Source: Hydractinia symbiolongicarpus | Taxonomy: Eukaryota; Cnidaria; Hydrozoa; Anthoathecata; Hydractiniidae | Assembly (NCBI RefSeq): GCF_029227915.1 | Contig: NC_079875.1 | Coordinates: 23,059,001-23,123,000, forward strand | Direction of reading: 5' to 3' | DNA: 64,000 nt | In this document: piece by piece, positions 9,747 to 24,751 of the stretch | Layout of the letters: the number at the start of each line of letters is the position of its first letter | Position numbering within the stretch: the stretch's first letter is position 1 | Notes under the pieces: generated by a model | What the model was told of the DNA's origin: nothing | The model's input: only the letters and a program-made list of their open reading frames with translations | The model's database searches: none | Made by a program: the position numbers and the translations under genes

Positions 9747-11962
9747 TTGTCATTGTTTAACTTTTTTGAAGTATTTTGTTCTTCTCAGTAACTTTAATTG
9801 TATTTGTCATTTAATTTTTTCGACTCGATGTTCACAACCTTGAATTATCTAAAAAATGTTTTAGCAGATGTGTTACGCGCTCTCTTTTCCTTTAAAGAGA
9901 TGTGTCAAGGAGAACACACGACCTTGCCTAAACAAAGATGTGAAACGAAAATGAAAACCCGAGATCAGCTCATGTACACGGACCGTAAATCAAATAAACT
10001 GTCGGAACTGGATGCCTACACACGACAACGAAACTTTAATAGAAATGAGTTGAAAAGATCAGAAAGAAAACGGACATAACTTCGTTCATTTTTAGAAAAC
10101 AGGAGATTTTTCGGACACAGCTCAGAACTAGCAATCAATCAACCACGTTTACTATTGACCTCTCAGTGATACAGATTTCTGTAAATATTTTACAAAATTT
10201 TGGAGTTGATTGAAGCGTATATCATTCACCCTCAAGAACTTACATAACGAAACAAAAACCACGGAAAACCTAGTCCACAGCGACAGACTTTACATTTCAG
10301 ACAGTCGCTAAGACTGGAGTGAAAAGTCATCGAAAGGAACTCAAACTTAAATGGGCTACAAGGTTAGACAACATTTCCGGGTGCTTTCTAAAGGTTCCTT
10401 TAAGCGTCATTGCGAAGCCATCAATGCACGTCATAACGATATGACTGTTTCAGACGATGTCTAATTAGCACGAATTTCTTCTGGTACTAGAAATTATTAA
10501 CTGAGTTATCCAGTTTAACCTTTCACCATGGTCAAAAGGTAAGTTGCCTATCCGAAAAAATTTCCAAATTTTTTAACCCTTCCGATATTTGTTCCCACAT
10601 GCAGCCGACAAGTTTTTTATTTCCATGGTTTTGTAATTTTTGATTCGTTAGTTTAAACAACAACCGCGACTGCCCATCGTTCACGCGAATGTGCAGAAAA
10701 TCTAGATTTAATTTTCACTCTGTTTACAATATGTTACAATTAAAAATGTCTGGAAATTAAAATACTCGGTGTCTTAGGTATATCACAGATGCCTGCTCAC
10801 AAATACACCCTACCAGCCATTTTCTGCATTACTGGATGTGACATATTTCGTTTACATATTTTTATCTGTAGCCATATGTAACCAAATCTGAGGTTTATTG
10901 TGAGGTGGCTACAAAGTTCCTATCCATTTTTTATTTTGAAATGACGGATAAAAAGGCATATTTTTTTCGAAATACAAGAATCTTATCTTCCATTTAAAAG
11001 GATCGCTTATTTCAGGCTTTAACTGTATTTAACCATATTTTAATGCCATGAACTTAAATATTCTGCGTCAAGGCTGAAAAAACACATGCAATTTCTCCGA
11101 ACTGGTTAAATAATTCGATCTTAAACTTAGGACATGTTTTGTTAGAGTATATCTGGCTGATTTCAATAATGAGAAACACTTCATGTTTTTGTACGTGAGG
11201 CTTTTTCAAAATTAATATGCAGCCAAAAACAGTTTATCGTTTTCTTGAGGAATGGGTCACTTCGGGAATTCAGGTACTATGACAATAATAGGAAGAAAAT
11301 CTTGTCTATTGCACCAAACCAGTCCAAAACATGATACCATGTTTCAATTCATCATTTTAATTTTTACCGAAGTTATAGGGCTATGAACATAACGCAAAAT
11401 TATGGTTTTTTATACCGCTGACAGCGAAATGGTCATGGAGGCTAATCGGTATGAAGTTATTTTGTAAAAACTGAAGCTGATTTCACTCTAATGATAATAA
11501 ATGTTCTTTAAAAAATGATTTATCATCAAGCTGTTCAATATATCAAGATATTTAATATCAATTGATTTTTTTATAAGACATTTCCAAAATACGACATGAT
11601 TTAACTTTGCAAGGCCCTCAAGCTGGTGTGTAATACAAGGTGGGTATAAGGTCTGACATGTAGCAAAAACCTGTGCTTTTATTTGTAATGGACTTGTGAA
11701 AACATTATAGACACGGTGCAACACTATAGGCAATGACCAACCTACCTATACTAAATCCTCAGCCTAGAGAGCCTTAATTCGCGTGGGTCACACTTTTCCA
11801 CTTAAATTTTTTCAGGTCGGAACATTATCAAGATTTTCACAGGGAACCTAAAGAATTTACTGCTGCGTTAGTTTTACCTTAACATATTTTTATTAAAGCA
11901 GATAGCTATATGTTTATGATGTTTTCAACTAAAAACATGTCTTCATAAGAGCAAAAGTAAAG
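9747..11962. other. Gene-free AT-rich stretch before the LINE ORF
   Basis: I see no coding sequence supported by homology or composition. The part next to 11963 probably includes the LINE 5' untranslated region; no ORF1 is recognisable, and the 5' boundary of the LINE cannot be placed. Confidence 0.5.
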
Positions 11963-14900
11963 ATGGCGCTGCGGTGTACGGACGTGTTCCGCCACCTCTT
12001 ATTACTTGTTGTTATATTTTCTGTGAAAAGGCCTACTTTTACATCAGCTGGACCTGCAATTTATGATATTATGGATACAAATACTGGTTTTACTATGGAA
12101 TCGTTTGATTTCGTGCAAGATTGTTATTACAGTTCATCTTTGTGGGTTTATAAACAGAATCACATTTATAAACTTAATCTTGATCTCAGAGAAACGACTT
12201 GGTTACTTTTAATACTTGCCGGGGACGTTGAAATCTGTCCGGGTCCTAATTGTGGCGCTTGCTTGAATAATATAAAGCATAACAAACAAAAGGTAACATG
12301 TATTGGATGTACTCAATTTTTTCACAAAAATTGTATCAACATAAAAGATTTTATCACAACATCTCTTTGCACTCAATGCAGACTCAACCACGACGGGGGT
12401 CGAACTGAAAATGACACTATTAACTCCTTTTCAGAAAAGCGTGGTTTCAAACTTCTTCATCTGAACGTCAATAGCTTGTTTGGAAAAATTGACCAAATCC
12501 GGGACATGTTATTCAGTACTAGAAAAAACATTCACATATTTGGAATAACTGAATCTCATCTAACTGAAATAATTCCGGATTCACTAGTTTCAATTGAAGG
12601 ATACCGTACTGAAAGGAAAGATCGAAAAACAGGAATTGGTGGTGGTGTTATTGTTTACATTAGAGACGATCTCAAATGGCAACGTAGATTTGACTTGAAG
12701 AGTGATATCGAATCCATAGTTGTAGAAATCTTTGTAGAAAAGTCCAAATCTTTTATCGTTTGTGTCATGTACCGACCCCCGGATAGTTCATTACATGGTA
12801 CAAAAAATTTCGAAACTTGTCTTAACGACTTTTTGACAATTAGCTCAACGGAAGATAAAGAAACTTTACTACTGGGAGATCTTAATATAGATTATAATAA
12901 ACGCAGTGATCATAAACAATTAAAAGACCTATTTGTTATTGTGGGTCTCAACCAACTCATCAAACAGTTCACTAGAGAAACGGAAAGTTCAAAAACGATA
13001 ATTGATGTAATTTTTACCTCGCATCAAAACAATGTCAAAGAAACAATAGTTCTACCATTAGGGATCAGTGATCATGACTTAATTGGTGTAAACAGAAAAA
13101 TAAATGTCAATCGCTATGTACCTCGTAGAATTAAAATTCGAGATTATAAAAATTACAACGCAACTCGTTTTAAGGATGATATGAAAAACTCTGATTGGGA
13201 TTCTATTATCTTTAAAGATACCATGAATGAAAGCTGGGATGCATTTAAATCAAGAATCCTCGAAATCATTAATATTCATGTTCCACTCAAAGAAATATCT
13301 ATTCGAGGAAAGTCGTGTCCGTGGCTCTCTGGTGAAATTAAAACAAAAATGAGAGAAAGGGACCATTTTTTGAGAAAAGCAAGGAAATATAACAACAGTT
13401 TTGACTGGGAAAGCTATAAAAGAATCCGTAATAAAGTCACCACTCTTTTACGTCAAAGTAAAAAGAAATATCACCAAAACATTTTTACTGAAAACGTAAA
13501 TGATTCTAAAACATTTTGGAATGAGATTAAAAAGGTTTACCCGGTTAAACCAAAAAAAGGTGTTAGTAATGTTATCGATGTTGATGGATGCTTAATAAGT
13601 AATAAATCGAGGATAGCTGGTTGTTTCTGTAAATTTTTCTCAAGTATCGGTTCCAAACTTGCGAATACTATTACTTCCATTGGTGATCGGAGATGGATGT
13701 ATTATGAGTCGAGCAAGCTTTCCCTTAACAAGAATATGTCAGTGTTCAAATTTAATGCAGTTACTCCTGATTTACTTAAAAAACGACTAAAGAAACTGAA
13801 AGTGTCAAAAGGTGCCGGTCCGGATGGAATACCGCCTCGTCTCATAAAGGATTGCGCCGATGAAATTGTACTTCCATTATGCTACCTAATTAACTTGAGT
13901 CTTCGGTCTCATACGTTTCCATCGGCTGAAAATGTAGCACGCGTGACTCCAGTATACAAATCGGACGATAAATCAAAACTTGATAACTATCGACCAATTT
14001 CCGCGCTAAATGTATTCTCGAAGATTATTGAACAAATTGTACATCACCAACTGTACAATTATCTAGAAGAAAACAACCTTCTTCAATGCCAACAATTCGG
14101 ATTTCGTAAACAGCGATCTACGCAACAAGCGGTGTCATTGTTTGTCGAAACTATTCGCAAAAATGCATATAAAGGAGAATGCACTGGGGCGATTTATCTC
14201 GACTTGCGAAAAGCCTTCGACACTGTGAACCACTCGCGGCTTTTACACAAACTCCAACTTCATGGCATCCATGATATCGAGTTGCAGTGGTTCGAAGATT
14301 ATTTATTCAATCGTACCCAATATGTCACATACGATAACATAAATTCATCACCTCAACAGATTACTTGTGGTGTACCCCAGGGTTCAACCCTGGGTCCATT
14401 ACTATTCCTTCTACTCGTTAACGACTTACACCAATTACTAAGTAAATCGAAAGTACTTTTGTATGCCGATGACACTGTTGTATATTACTCATCAAAATCG
14501 AGCAAAGAAGTTGAATCAGTTCTTAATAACGAAGTCCAACGTATTGCAGACTGGATGAATGAAAACTGTTTAATAATAAATCTTAAAAAGGGAAAGACTG
14601 AGTTTGTCATGTATGGAGCTCATCAAAACCTACGTAAACAGGAAGCATGTACCATCAAGATAAATGCTACGTCCATTAACAAAGAAGATAATTATATCTA
14701 TCTGGGGGTTAATCTGGACAACCATCTGACACTACAGGAACATCTCAACACAACGTACAAAAAGGCATCTGGAAAGCTCAAATTACTCAAAAGTATTCGA
14801 TATCTTTTGACAGCTGACATAGTAAAATCGGTTTATAATACTGTTATCCTGCCGAATTTACTTTATTGTTATCCAATAATGCTGTCTTTATCGAGAACCC

Positions 14901-15091
14901 AGGAAGACAAGCTACAATATTTACACAATCGAGCGTTTAAAATTTGTGGTGGTACCCATCAATGGGATTCTATTGCAACAATCAAGAAACAAAGAGCTGC
15001 GGTTGAAGTTTTCAAAAGCATCAATGGCATCACTGAAAACCACTTCAATTTCGAGCAAATCAACCACACAATGAATACTCGAAGAAATTAA
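11963..15091 (+). CDS. LINE ORF2: PHD finger, APE endonuclease, reverse transcriptase
   Basis: 1042 residues. Residues 10-20 are hydrophobic; a 2A-like motif lies at 87-95; a C4HC3 PHD-type finger uses C97, C100, C113, C116, H121, C124, C136 and C139. The endonuclease follows (LNVNSL, GITESHL, GDLNID, ISDHDL), then the reverse transcriptase with YLDLRKAFDTV, CGVPQGSTLGPLLF and the catalytic YADDT. This arrangement fits CR1/L2-clade elements. A TAA at 15089-15091 ends it early: in the same frame about 49 more codons run to a TAA at 15239-15241 and encode a LINE-like tail (FGHQGGMIFNELP). Otherwise it is free of frameshifts, so the copy is young. Confidence 0.88.
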   Translation: MALRCTDVFRHLLLLVVIFSVKRPTFTSAGPAIYDIMDTNTGFTMESFDFVQDCYYSSSLWVYKQNHIYKLNLDLRETTWLLLILAGDVEICPGPNCGACLNNIKHNKQKVTCIGCTQFFHKNCINIKDFITTSLCTQCRLNHDGGRTENDTINSFSEKRGFKLLHLNVNSLFGKIDQIRDMLFSTRKNIHIFGITESHLTEIIPDSLVSIEGYRTERKDRKTGIGGGVIVYIRDDLKWQRRFDLKSDIESIVVEIFVEKSKSFIVCVMYRPPDSSLHGTKNFETCLNDFLTISSTEDKETLLLGDLNIDYNKRSDHKQLKDLFVIVGLNQLIKQFTRETESSKTIIDVIFTSHQNNVKETIVLPLGISDHDLIGVNRKINVNRYVPRRIKIRDYKNYNATRFKDDMKNSDWDSIIFKDTMNESWDAFKSRILEIINIHVPLKEISIRGKSCPWLSGEIKTKMRERDHFLRKARKYNNSFDWESYKRIRNKVTTLLRQSKKKYHQNIFTENVNDSKTFWNEIKKVYPVKPKKGVSNVIDVDGCLISNKSRIAGCFCKFFSSIGSKLANTITSIGDRRWMYYESSKLSLNKNMSVFKFNAVTPDLLKKRLKKLKVSKGAGPDGIPPRLIKDCADEIVLPLCYLINLSLRSHTFPSAENVARVTPVYKSDDKSKLDNYRPISALNVFSKIIEQIVHHQLYNYLEENNLLQCQQFGFRKQRSTQQAVSLFVETIRKNAYKGECTGAIYLDLRKAFDTVNHSRLLHKLQLHGIHDIELQWFEDYLFNRTQYVTYDNINSSPQQITCGVPQGSTLGPLLFLLLVNDLHQLLSKSKVLLYADDTVVYYSSKSSKEVESVLNNEVQRIADWMNENCLIINLKKGKTEFVMYGAHQNLRKQEACTIKINATSINKEDNYIYLGVNLDNHLTLQEHLNTTYKKASGKLKLLKSIRYLLTADIVKSVYNTVILPNLLYCYPIMLSLSRTQEDKLQYLHNRAFKICGGTHQWDSIATIKKQRAAVEVFKSINGITENHFNFEQINHTMNTRRN
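12221..12247 (+). other. 2A-like ribosome-skipping motif, variant GDVEICPGP
   Basis: Canonical 2A peptides end D-x-E-x-N-P-G-P; here Cys replaces Asn. It directly precedes the PHD finger, preceded by a Leu-rich stretch. APE-type LINEs of invertebrates are known to carry N-terminal 2A-like sequences. Loss of the Asn would be expected to reduce or abolish skipping. Confidence 0.6.
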
Positions 15092-15542
15092 TCAAACATC
15101 AAACTTGGCCTTAGGACTGAATTCGCAAGAAAATCTTTCGGTCATCAAGGTGGTATGATTTTTAACGAATTACCAACTGTACTGCAGAAAGAATCATCAT
15201 TGTTTTTATTTAAAAGAAGCATTAGGGTTATTAAATTTTAAATTTTACTTTTGTTCCCACACAGCGTCGCGTCTAATTACCTCTGCGCACTTAGATTTCC
15301 TTTCCATCAGTTTTGTATTTCCTCTTCATGTCTTTTTCAGTGTGGTGTCGAAACTATCTATCCCAGCACATTCGCCTATTCTACTATCTTGTATATTTCA
15401 TTTTTTGTCTTATAGATAATACATTTTTTTTTATCATTTTTAAAATTTTTAACATTATTTATTATATACTTGTATATACAGGAACCTTATTGATACCAGG
15501 ATTGTCTTTATGAACCCTGATTAGGACACCTGTAAATAAATA

Positions 15543-20548
<5,006 letters not shown>

Positions 20549-21425
20549 TTATTCCGCCATTTTTCGTGGAGGAGTAGATAAAATTGATTTTGCGGGTCCG
20601 TCTTCCAATAAATGCTGCCTTATAACACGTCCCGCAGTAACTGCGGCTTGTAGTTTCTCGCGAAGGAAGTAATGTTTTTTGGCCGTTTTAAGGCTATGAG
20701 CCATCAGATCCGCAGCTTCTTGGTAATGTCCAGAGCTTGCATCTCTTAAACCCGTGCTTGTGCTTTTTCTGATCACATTACAACACAGATTTTTTGGTTG
20801 TTTCGCTGGATCAAGGATCCCGGACTTAATCCAGAGACTATTGATTTGCTTACTTATTGAACCTGATGCCATTTGTTTTCCCGAGCTGGAAACGAAGACA
20901 TTATCGAACTCTAACGATAAATTAGCTTTGCGATTTGTAACAAAGAGTTTAAGATAAGCGTACTGTTCATGATCCAAAGATATGATAGCGGGACCAGAAA
21001 ATGTAAACGTTTTATGTTTGCGAACTTTTATTGTGTACGTTGAATCGATTTCCACCGCTCGTTCGAACTCAGAGATTGTCAAATTTGCTGTTACACCGGA
21101 TCTATGTCCATTACTAAAATGAATTAGCGCGAGTAAATGGTCACGAATCGCACAATACTCTGTATTTGAAAGCACCATATTTTCATCCTGAATTTACTAA
21201 CAAAATATCTCCTTTGCCAGTTGCGCGTTCTTGCTCTTAAGATATGTTTGAACTTGTTGCGGCGTCACTATCATTAGAAAATCTGTCTCTTGACGCTGCC
21301 AATAACGGTCTCTCGCGCCTTTATTGTAGTTTTTTCGCCAGGAGCGGAAAGCAACTTTCATTTGTTGAATATGCTCAATTGTTATACCTGGGATAACAAC
21401 ATCCTCTACAATAACGAAATTACAA
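20549..21425 (-). pseudogene. Tyrosine-recombinase-like protein (Crypton-like relic)
   Basis: The larger open part (21178-20549) shows a tyrosine-recombinase pattern: NGHRSG (Arg26 of this part), RKHKT (Lys), CNVIRK (NxxR in place of HxxR), LMAH (His161) and, nine residues on, KKHY (Tyr170). Upstream in the same strand, 21425-21190 reads as VEDVVIPGITIEHIQQ, RDRYWQRQ and VTPQQVQTYLKSKNAQ, typical of the N-terminal region of this animal recombinase family, separated by two stop codons near 21185 (or a very short intron). Such proteins occur in Crypton/DIRS-like elements. It ends just left of the Pol-3 PolB fragment. Confidence 0.55.
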
Positions 21426-21450
21426 AAGTCAAACTAGTGAATAAAGATGC

Positions 21451-22105
21451 TTAGAGCTCCTCACGGACCCTGACATGCATGTTCGAGAAGGGTATAAGAG
21501 GACGCATAACCCAGGCTGTACACCGGTATGCGAAAGCTAACAACAAATACATGGGAGACCGGTATAACGAACAACCTCAATGGCTGGGCTATGCGTCAAG
21601 ATCTCCCATCGGATGGTTTTAAATGGATCTCCAACGTCGAGGCATTTACAGAAAAGCGAATCGCGAAGCTCGTTATGGACAATAAATATGGGTACATTGT
21701 AGAGGTTGACATCGACTATCCCGAGAAATTGCACGACACACATAACGAGCTACCATTTCTAACGGAACGCGTGCTGATTGTAATGGTTGAAAAACTGGTA
21801 ACAAATTTGAAAAACAAGCGTGTATATGTTGTGCATATCAGAGCTCTCCACAAGGCTATAAAACATGGGCTTGAATTGAAGAGGGTTCATAGGGTCATCC
21901 AATTTAACCAAAAGCCCTGGTTGAAAGGGTATATAGATCACAATACTGATTTGAGAACAAACGCGAAGAACGAGTTTGAGAAGGATTTTTACAAGTTAAT
22001 AAATTTATGCGTATTCGGGAAGACCATGAAAAATATTAAGAACCACCGCATCATTTGGCTGGTCACCAACGAGGACAAGTATATGAAACATGATCGAAAG
22101 ATATG
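21451..22105 (+). pseudogene. Type-1 PolB palm fragment of Pol-3
   Basis: Begins at a block equivalent to ELLTDPDM in the Pol-2 polymerase, includes RITQAVHRYAKANNKY, GWAMRQDLPSDGFKWISN, KYGYIVEVDIDYPEKLHD and CVFGKTMKN (motif B region), and ends before motif C. About 14 codons carrying motif A (DANNLY) are missing near 21555. Two flanking deletions remove the exonuclease half and the C-terminus. Confidence 0.8.
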
Positions 22106-22114
22106 ACCGACGAG

Positions 22115-22392
22115 TCATAACCGACGAGGGCCTCGACAGGCGTAGACAGTCCCTGCTTGAATTGGCTATTTCAGGTAGACATAGGAAGCAAAGTCTTTGG
22201 GTATTCACACAGGCGACAAAAAAAGCCCTGTTTTTGTAGTACCCGCATGAAAAAAGTGACATGAAAATGGTAGACGAGGAAACCAACCTGATTTAAGATT
22301 GGGATGAGATCAAGGCTGATCTGAAAAAATCCAAACATGCATGCCTATATGTGAGATTGGAACATTCTAGGACTTGAAAGATTCTCGAGTGA
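22115..22392 (+). pseudogene. Packaging ATPase C-terminal fragment of Pol-3
   Basis: Reading across frames gives LLELAISGRHRKQSLWVFTQ and KKSKHACLYVRLEHSR, matching residues 112-195 of the Pol-2 ATPase (30921-30310). Stops near 22240 and 22295 and a frame change break it. It abuts the PolB fragment, so the small genes normally between them are deleted. A related end is at 45888-46010. Confidence 0.7.
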
Positions 22393-22432
22393 CCATGGTG
22401 AAAACCTCTGGCTGAACATTGGTATATAGAAA

Positions 22433-22528
22433 ATGTCGTCGCAAGTTATGTTCAACGCGGGAGCCATTGAAACCTTGCCAACAACCAGGATCAACCTATG
22501 TTCAAAAAGGCTGATCTGGGATGGTTTC
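22433..22528 (+). pseudogene. BRO/MSV199-like gene of Pol-3, 5' part
   Basis: Encodes MSSQVMFNAGAIETL and, after a frame change near 22472, a BRO-N-like block DQPMFKKADLGWF, which resembles the P-W/M-F-K..D...LG core of BRO-N domains. It stops abruptly at the left end of Pol-2. The rest of the gene resumes at 36807; the downstream half is in phase when the 5-bp target duplication is counted once. Confidence 0.65.
22524..22528. repeat. Target site duplication GTTTC, left copy of Pol-2
   Basis: The same five bases occur at 36802-36806, just outside the right end. Polintons usually make 6-bp duplications, so one base may have mutated. Confidence 0.65.
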
Positions 22529-22742
22529 AGAGATAGGAAAATGTATGTTCTAGCGCAGTCGACGGACGACAAGGGAAATTCCCCGAAATCCCGAAATCCC
22601 GAAATCCGAAATTCCAATTCCGGTATAATCCGACAATTCCGGAAATACTGATAAAATCCTACGCATGCGCAATTGCGACTAGCAGGAATAATGCTGACAT
22701 CAACAAAATTTCGAGCGTGCGCAATCGAGTAGGGGGAAGTCC
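22529..22742 (+). repeat. Pol-2 left terminal inverted repeat
   Basis: About 214 bp matching the reverse complement of 36611-36801 at roughly nine in ten bases. It contains a short internal tandem of GAAATCCC words, one or two units more than the right copy, and ACGCATGCGCAA in the inner half. The inner boundary is where similarity stops, before GTCC. Confidence 0.92.
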
Positions 22743-22786
22743 ATAGAGCTGTGACTGCTAATTGAGCTCGGGATGTAATAATAAAC

Positions 22787-23313
22787 ATGAGTCGATATCA
22801 TGAGAATCCCTTCAAGGCCGAAGAAATGTGTACTCGGACGGTTGAAGAGGCACCCATGTTATTGCAGTGCGTTCCAGACCATTTCAAGACCCAAGAAATG
22901 TGTATTGGGGCAGCGCGGAAGCGCTCCTGGATGATACTGCGGGATGTCCCGGACCATATCAAGACACAGGAAATGTGTACCCGGGCGGTTGAAGAATATC
23001 CCAGAGCGCTTAAGGATGTTGCAGACCATTTCAAGACCCACGAAATGTGTACCAGGGCGCTTCAAGAGTATCCATGGCTGCTCAAGTATATTCCGGATCA
23101 TTTCAGACGTCGGAAATGTGCACTGATGCTGTTGGACTGATGCCCTCGGTGCTCAAGCATGTTCCTAACCATTTCAAGACCAAGGAAATGTGTACCGAGG
23201 CGTTTCAGAGGAATCCCACGGTGCTCAAGCATGTCCCGGAGTATTTCAGATCCCAGGACATGGCCCACTGGGAGCCCTCGTGGGGATTTAGTATAAGGTA
23301 TGGAGATCACTGA
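22787..23313 (+). pseudogene. KTQEMC-repeat protein (DUF4116-like), frameshifted
   Basis: Start follows ATAATAAACATG. It consists of about seven units of 24-25 residues built on (F/I)KTQEMCTRAVEEYP..LK.VPDH. Units 1-4 are in one frame; a frameshift near 23110 moves units 5-7 to the next frame, ending in a divergent WEPSWGFSIRYGDH. Repeats of this kind are known from giant viruses and protist or animal genomes (often labelled DUF4116); function unknown, perhaps protein binding. It occupies the outermost position next to the terminal repeat; Pol-3 has a different gene there. Confidence 0.6.
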
Positions 23314-23315
23314 CT

Positions 23316-23340
23316 ATCTTACAACCCTGGGTTGTAAGAT
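23316..23340. terminator. Perfect stem-loop between KTQ and zinc genes
   Basis: ATCTTACAACCC and GGGTTGTAAGAT are exact inverted repeats around one T. It fills the gap between the stop at 23313 and the ATG at 23343. Confidence 0.55.
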
Positions 23341-23342
23341 AA

Positions 23343-23498
23343 ATGGAACAATGCGATGAGTGTGAACGCGTGCTCGATGGGTACGACAGATGCTCCTGTG
23401 GACGGAGGTTCTTCATAAAAGGTAAAATGATATGCTGGTACTGTTACCAAGAGTACATTACGTATAATGGTGGAAGCTGTTCCTGTACCAAACCCTAG
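23343..23498 (+). CDS. 51-aa eight-cysteine zinc protein
   Basis: Cysteines at residues 4, 7, 17, 19, 31, 34, 46 and 48 form four CxxC/CxC pairs, enough for two zinc ions (MEQCDEC, RCSCGRR, CWYC, CSC). The Pol-3 copy (44974-44798) keeps all eight and the motif YQEYITYNGGSC, although the surrounding residues differ. It lies directly upstream of the ssDNA-binding-like gene in both elements. A small zinc-binding regulatory or virion protein is plausible; family not recognised. Confidence 0.65.
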   Translation: MEQCDECERVLDGYDRCSCGRRFFIKGKMICWYCYQEYITYNGGSCSCTKP

Positions 23499-23518
23499 TT
23501 GAACTCCCTTATCGCAAA

Positions 23519-24145
23519 ATGAAAAAGATGTTCAAATTCGGTAACGAGTATGTTAACTCAAAAGACTTTTATGCCAAAGCGACTCCACTAAATATCGAAG
23601 ATGTAAACATTGAAAATATCGTGCTAAGCAACCCTATTCCAGCAAACAAGGGCAAAGATTAACGCTTCGTCATTGGGTATAATAATGACAACAAACTAGC
23701 TCCTCTATTGATCAAAACACCTAAAAAGCTCTATTCCAATTGTGCCTCGCGTTACGATGAGGGCTGCTCTCTTACCATGTCATTCGACATCTATAACCAC
23801 CCCGAGTGGTTAGAGAAGTATGAGAGTATCCTAACCAATGTAGAGTCCTTGACGGGTCATTGCTTCACCACCCCCCCCCCCCCCCCCCCCCCCCTGTGAA
23901 AAAAATACATCACCACCAAGGTGAAGAAGTGGGATGGTAAAATCAAAACCGACTTCCATTTCAAAAAAGTACCACTAAAACAAAGCTGTGAGTGCAAAGC
24001 CATCATCAAGCTATATGGTATCTACAGGCAAGGTTCAAATTATTAGTGTAAGTATAAGGTTGTCGAGTTTTATGGCTCCCGCTACCTTAGCGATTCCGAC
24101 GACAACGAATCCTTCGTCATGGTTACTAGATATGGGAGGTTTTGA
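23519..24145 (+). pseudogene. Putative ssDNA-binding protein (OB-fold type), broken
   Basis: Shows PLLIKTPKKLYS, SLTMSFDIYNHPEWLEKYE and, later, KYITTKVKKW and KAIIKLYGIYRQ before a conserved YKVVEFYG. The pattern of an LVIKTPK-type strand, an early aromatic helix and a late A.I.L.GI(W/Y) strand is reminiscent of single-stranded DNA-binding proteins of large DNA viruses; this is inference. Breaks: TAA near 23660, a run of 24 C at 23871-23894 with frame loss, and a TAG near 24045. Pol-3 copy: 44787-44218. Confidence 0.45.
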
Positions 24146-24174
24146 CGTCCTTTGATCAGTACTTCAAAATAAAC

Positions 24175-24480
24175 ATGAACGACGTTAAGACACTGAAAAA
24201 GGAAGCGAAAGCACTAAAGATCCGTAACTACTCAACTATGAAAAAAGCTGAACTCCTCGAAGCGATCCGCAAGGTCAAGTACAAGGACGCTTCGACACTT
24301 CGGTTATACTGCGAACCTTGCCTCACGATCGCTTGCAAAGAAATCTCGAAGAATACTCGAGACAGCTCTCCGAAAAGCAGCGACGTGTCGTACATGATGG
24401 TGACCGCATCATCGATGGAGGTACTGGAGAAGTACTCCAAATCGTCTAGTATGATTAACAACACACTAGATTATGACTAA
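24175..24480 (+). CDS. SAP-domain protein, 101 aa
   Basis: Start follows AAAATAAACATG. Residues 3-35 (VKTLKKEAKALKIRNYST..KKAELLEAI) match the two-helix SAP/Rho-N pattern used to bind DNA; the remainder is Ser-rich and probably disordered. The same kind of domain begins the type-1 PolB of Pol-1, Pol-2 and Pol-4, so DNA-end or replication binding is plausible. Convergent with the gene ending at 24494. Possibly truncated at its C-terminus. Confidence 0.55.
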   Translation: MNDVKTLKKEAKALKIRNYSTMKKAELLEAIRKVKYKDASTLRLYCEPCLTIACKEISKNTRDSSPKSSDVSYMMVTASSMEVLEKYSKSSSMINNTLDYD

Positions 24481-24493
24481 GCCGGTTGTTCCT

Positions 24494-24738
24494 CTAAGTA
24501 CCGCTGACATACTGCGCAGATTGAAGTTTTTTCAACAGTTCATCCTTCGCCTCCTCACGCCCTTGCGCGATAAGTTGCTGTCGCTCCCGTTCATTGATCG
24601 AGTCCACGTTTTCTACTGTTCGTTGTCGGGTTTGTTCCTTCGACACCATGTAATTTTGTTTCTCCTGTATGATTAGGCTGAACTTGTAGTCGGAGGTGCA
24701 CTCGGTAAGCTCGGGTAAAGCTTAGCAATATCTGTCAT
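24494..24738 (-). pseudogene. Coiled-coil protein (MTDIAKLYP), internally deleted
   Basis: Starts MTDIAKLYP, like Pol-3's MSDIAKLYP at 43642, but lost about 35-70 codons and the frame near 24705. The remaining part (CTSDYKFSLIIQEKQNYM, INERERQQLIAQGREEAKDE) is a charged helix matching Pol-3's SDYEFTLILQEYKKYM and INEQERAQLVAKGREE. Function unknown. Confidence 0.5.
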
Positions 24739-24751
24739 TATTATTCTATTA

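Larger units (their letters stand above)
21451..22528 (+). mobile_element. Pol-3, left segment (split by Pol-2)
   Basis: Holds PolB and ATPase fragments and the start of a BRO-like gene on +, continuing at 36802 on the other side of Pol-2. Gene order and orientation are those of Pol-1 read on the other strand. Confidence 0.75.

Noticed and set aside
23871-23894. Run of 24 C as a programmed frameshift site
   Set aside because: The gene has other stops as well, and such homopolymers are prone to mutation and sequencing error.
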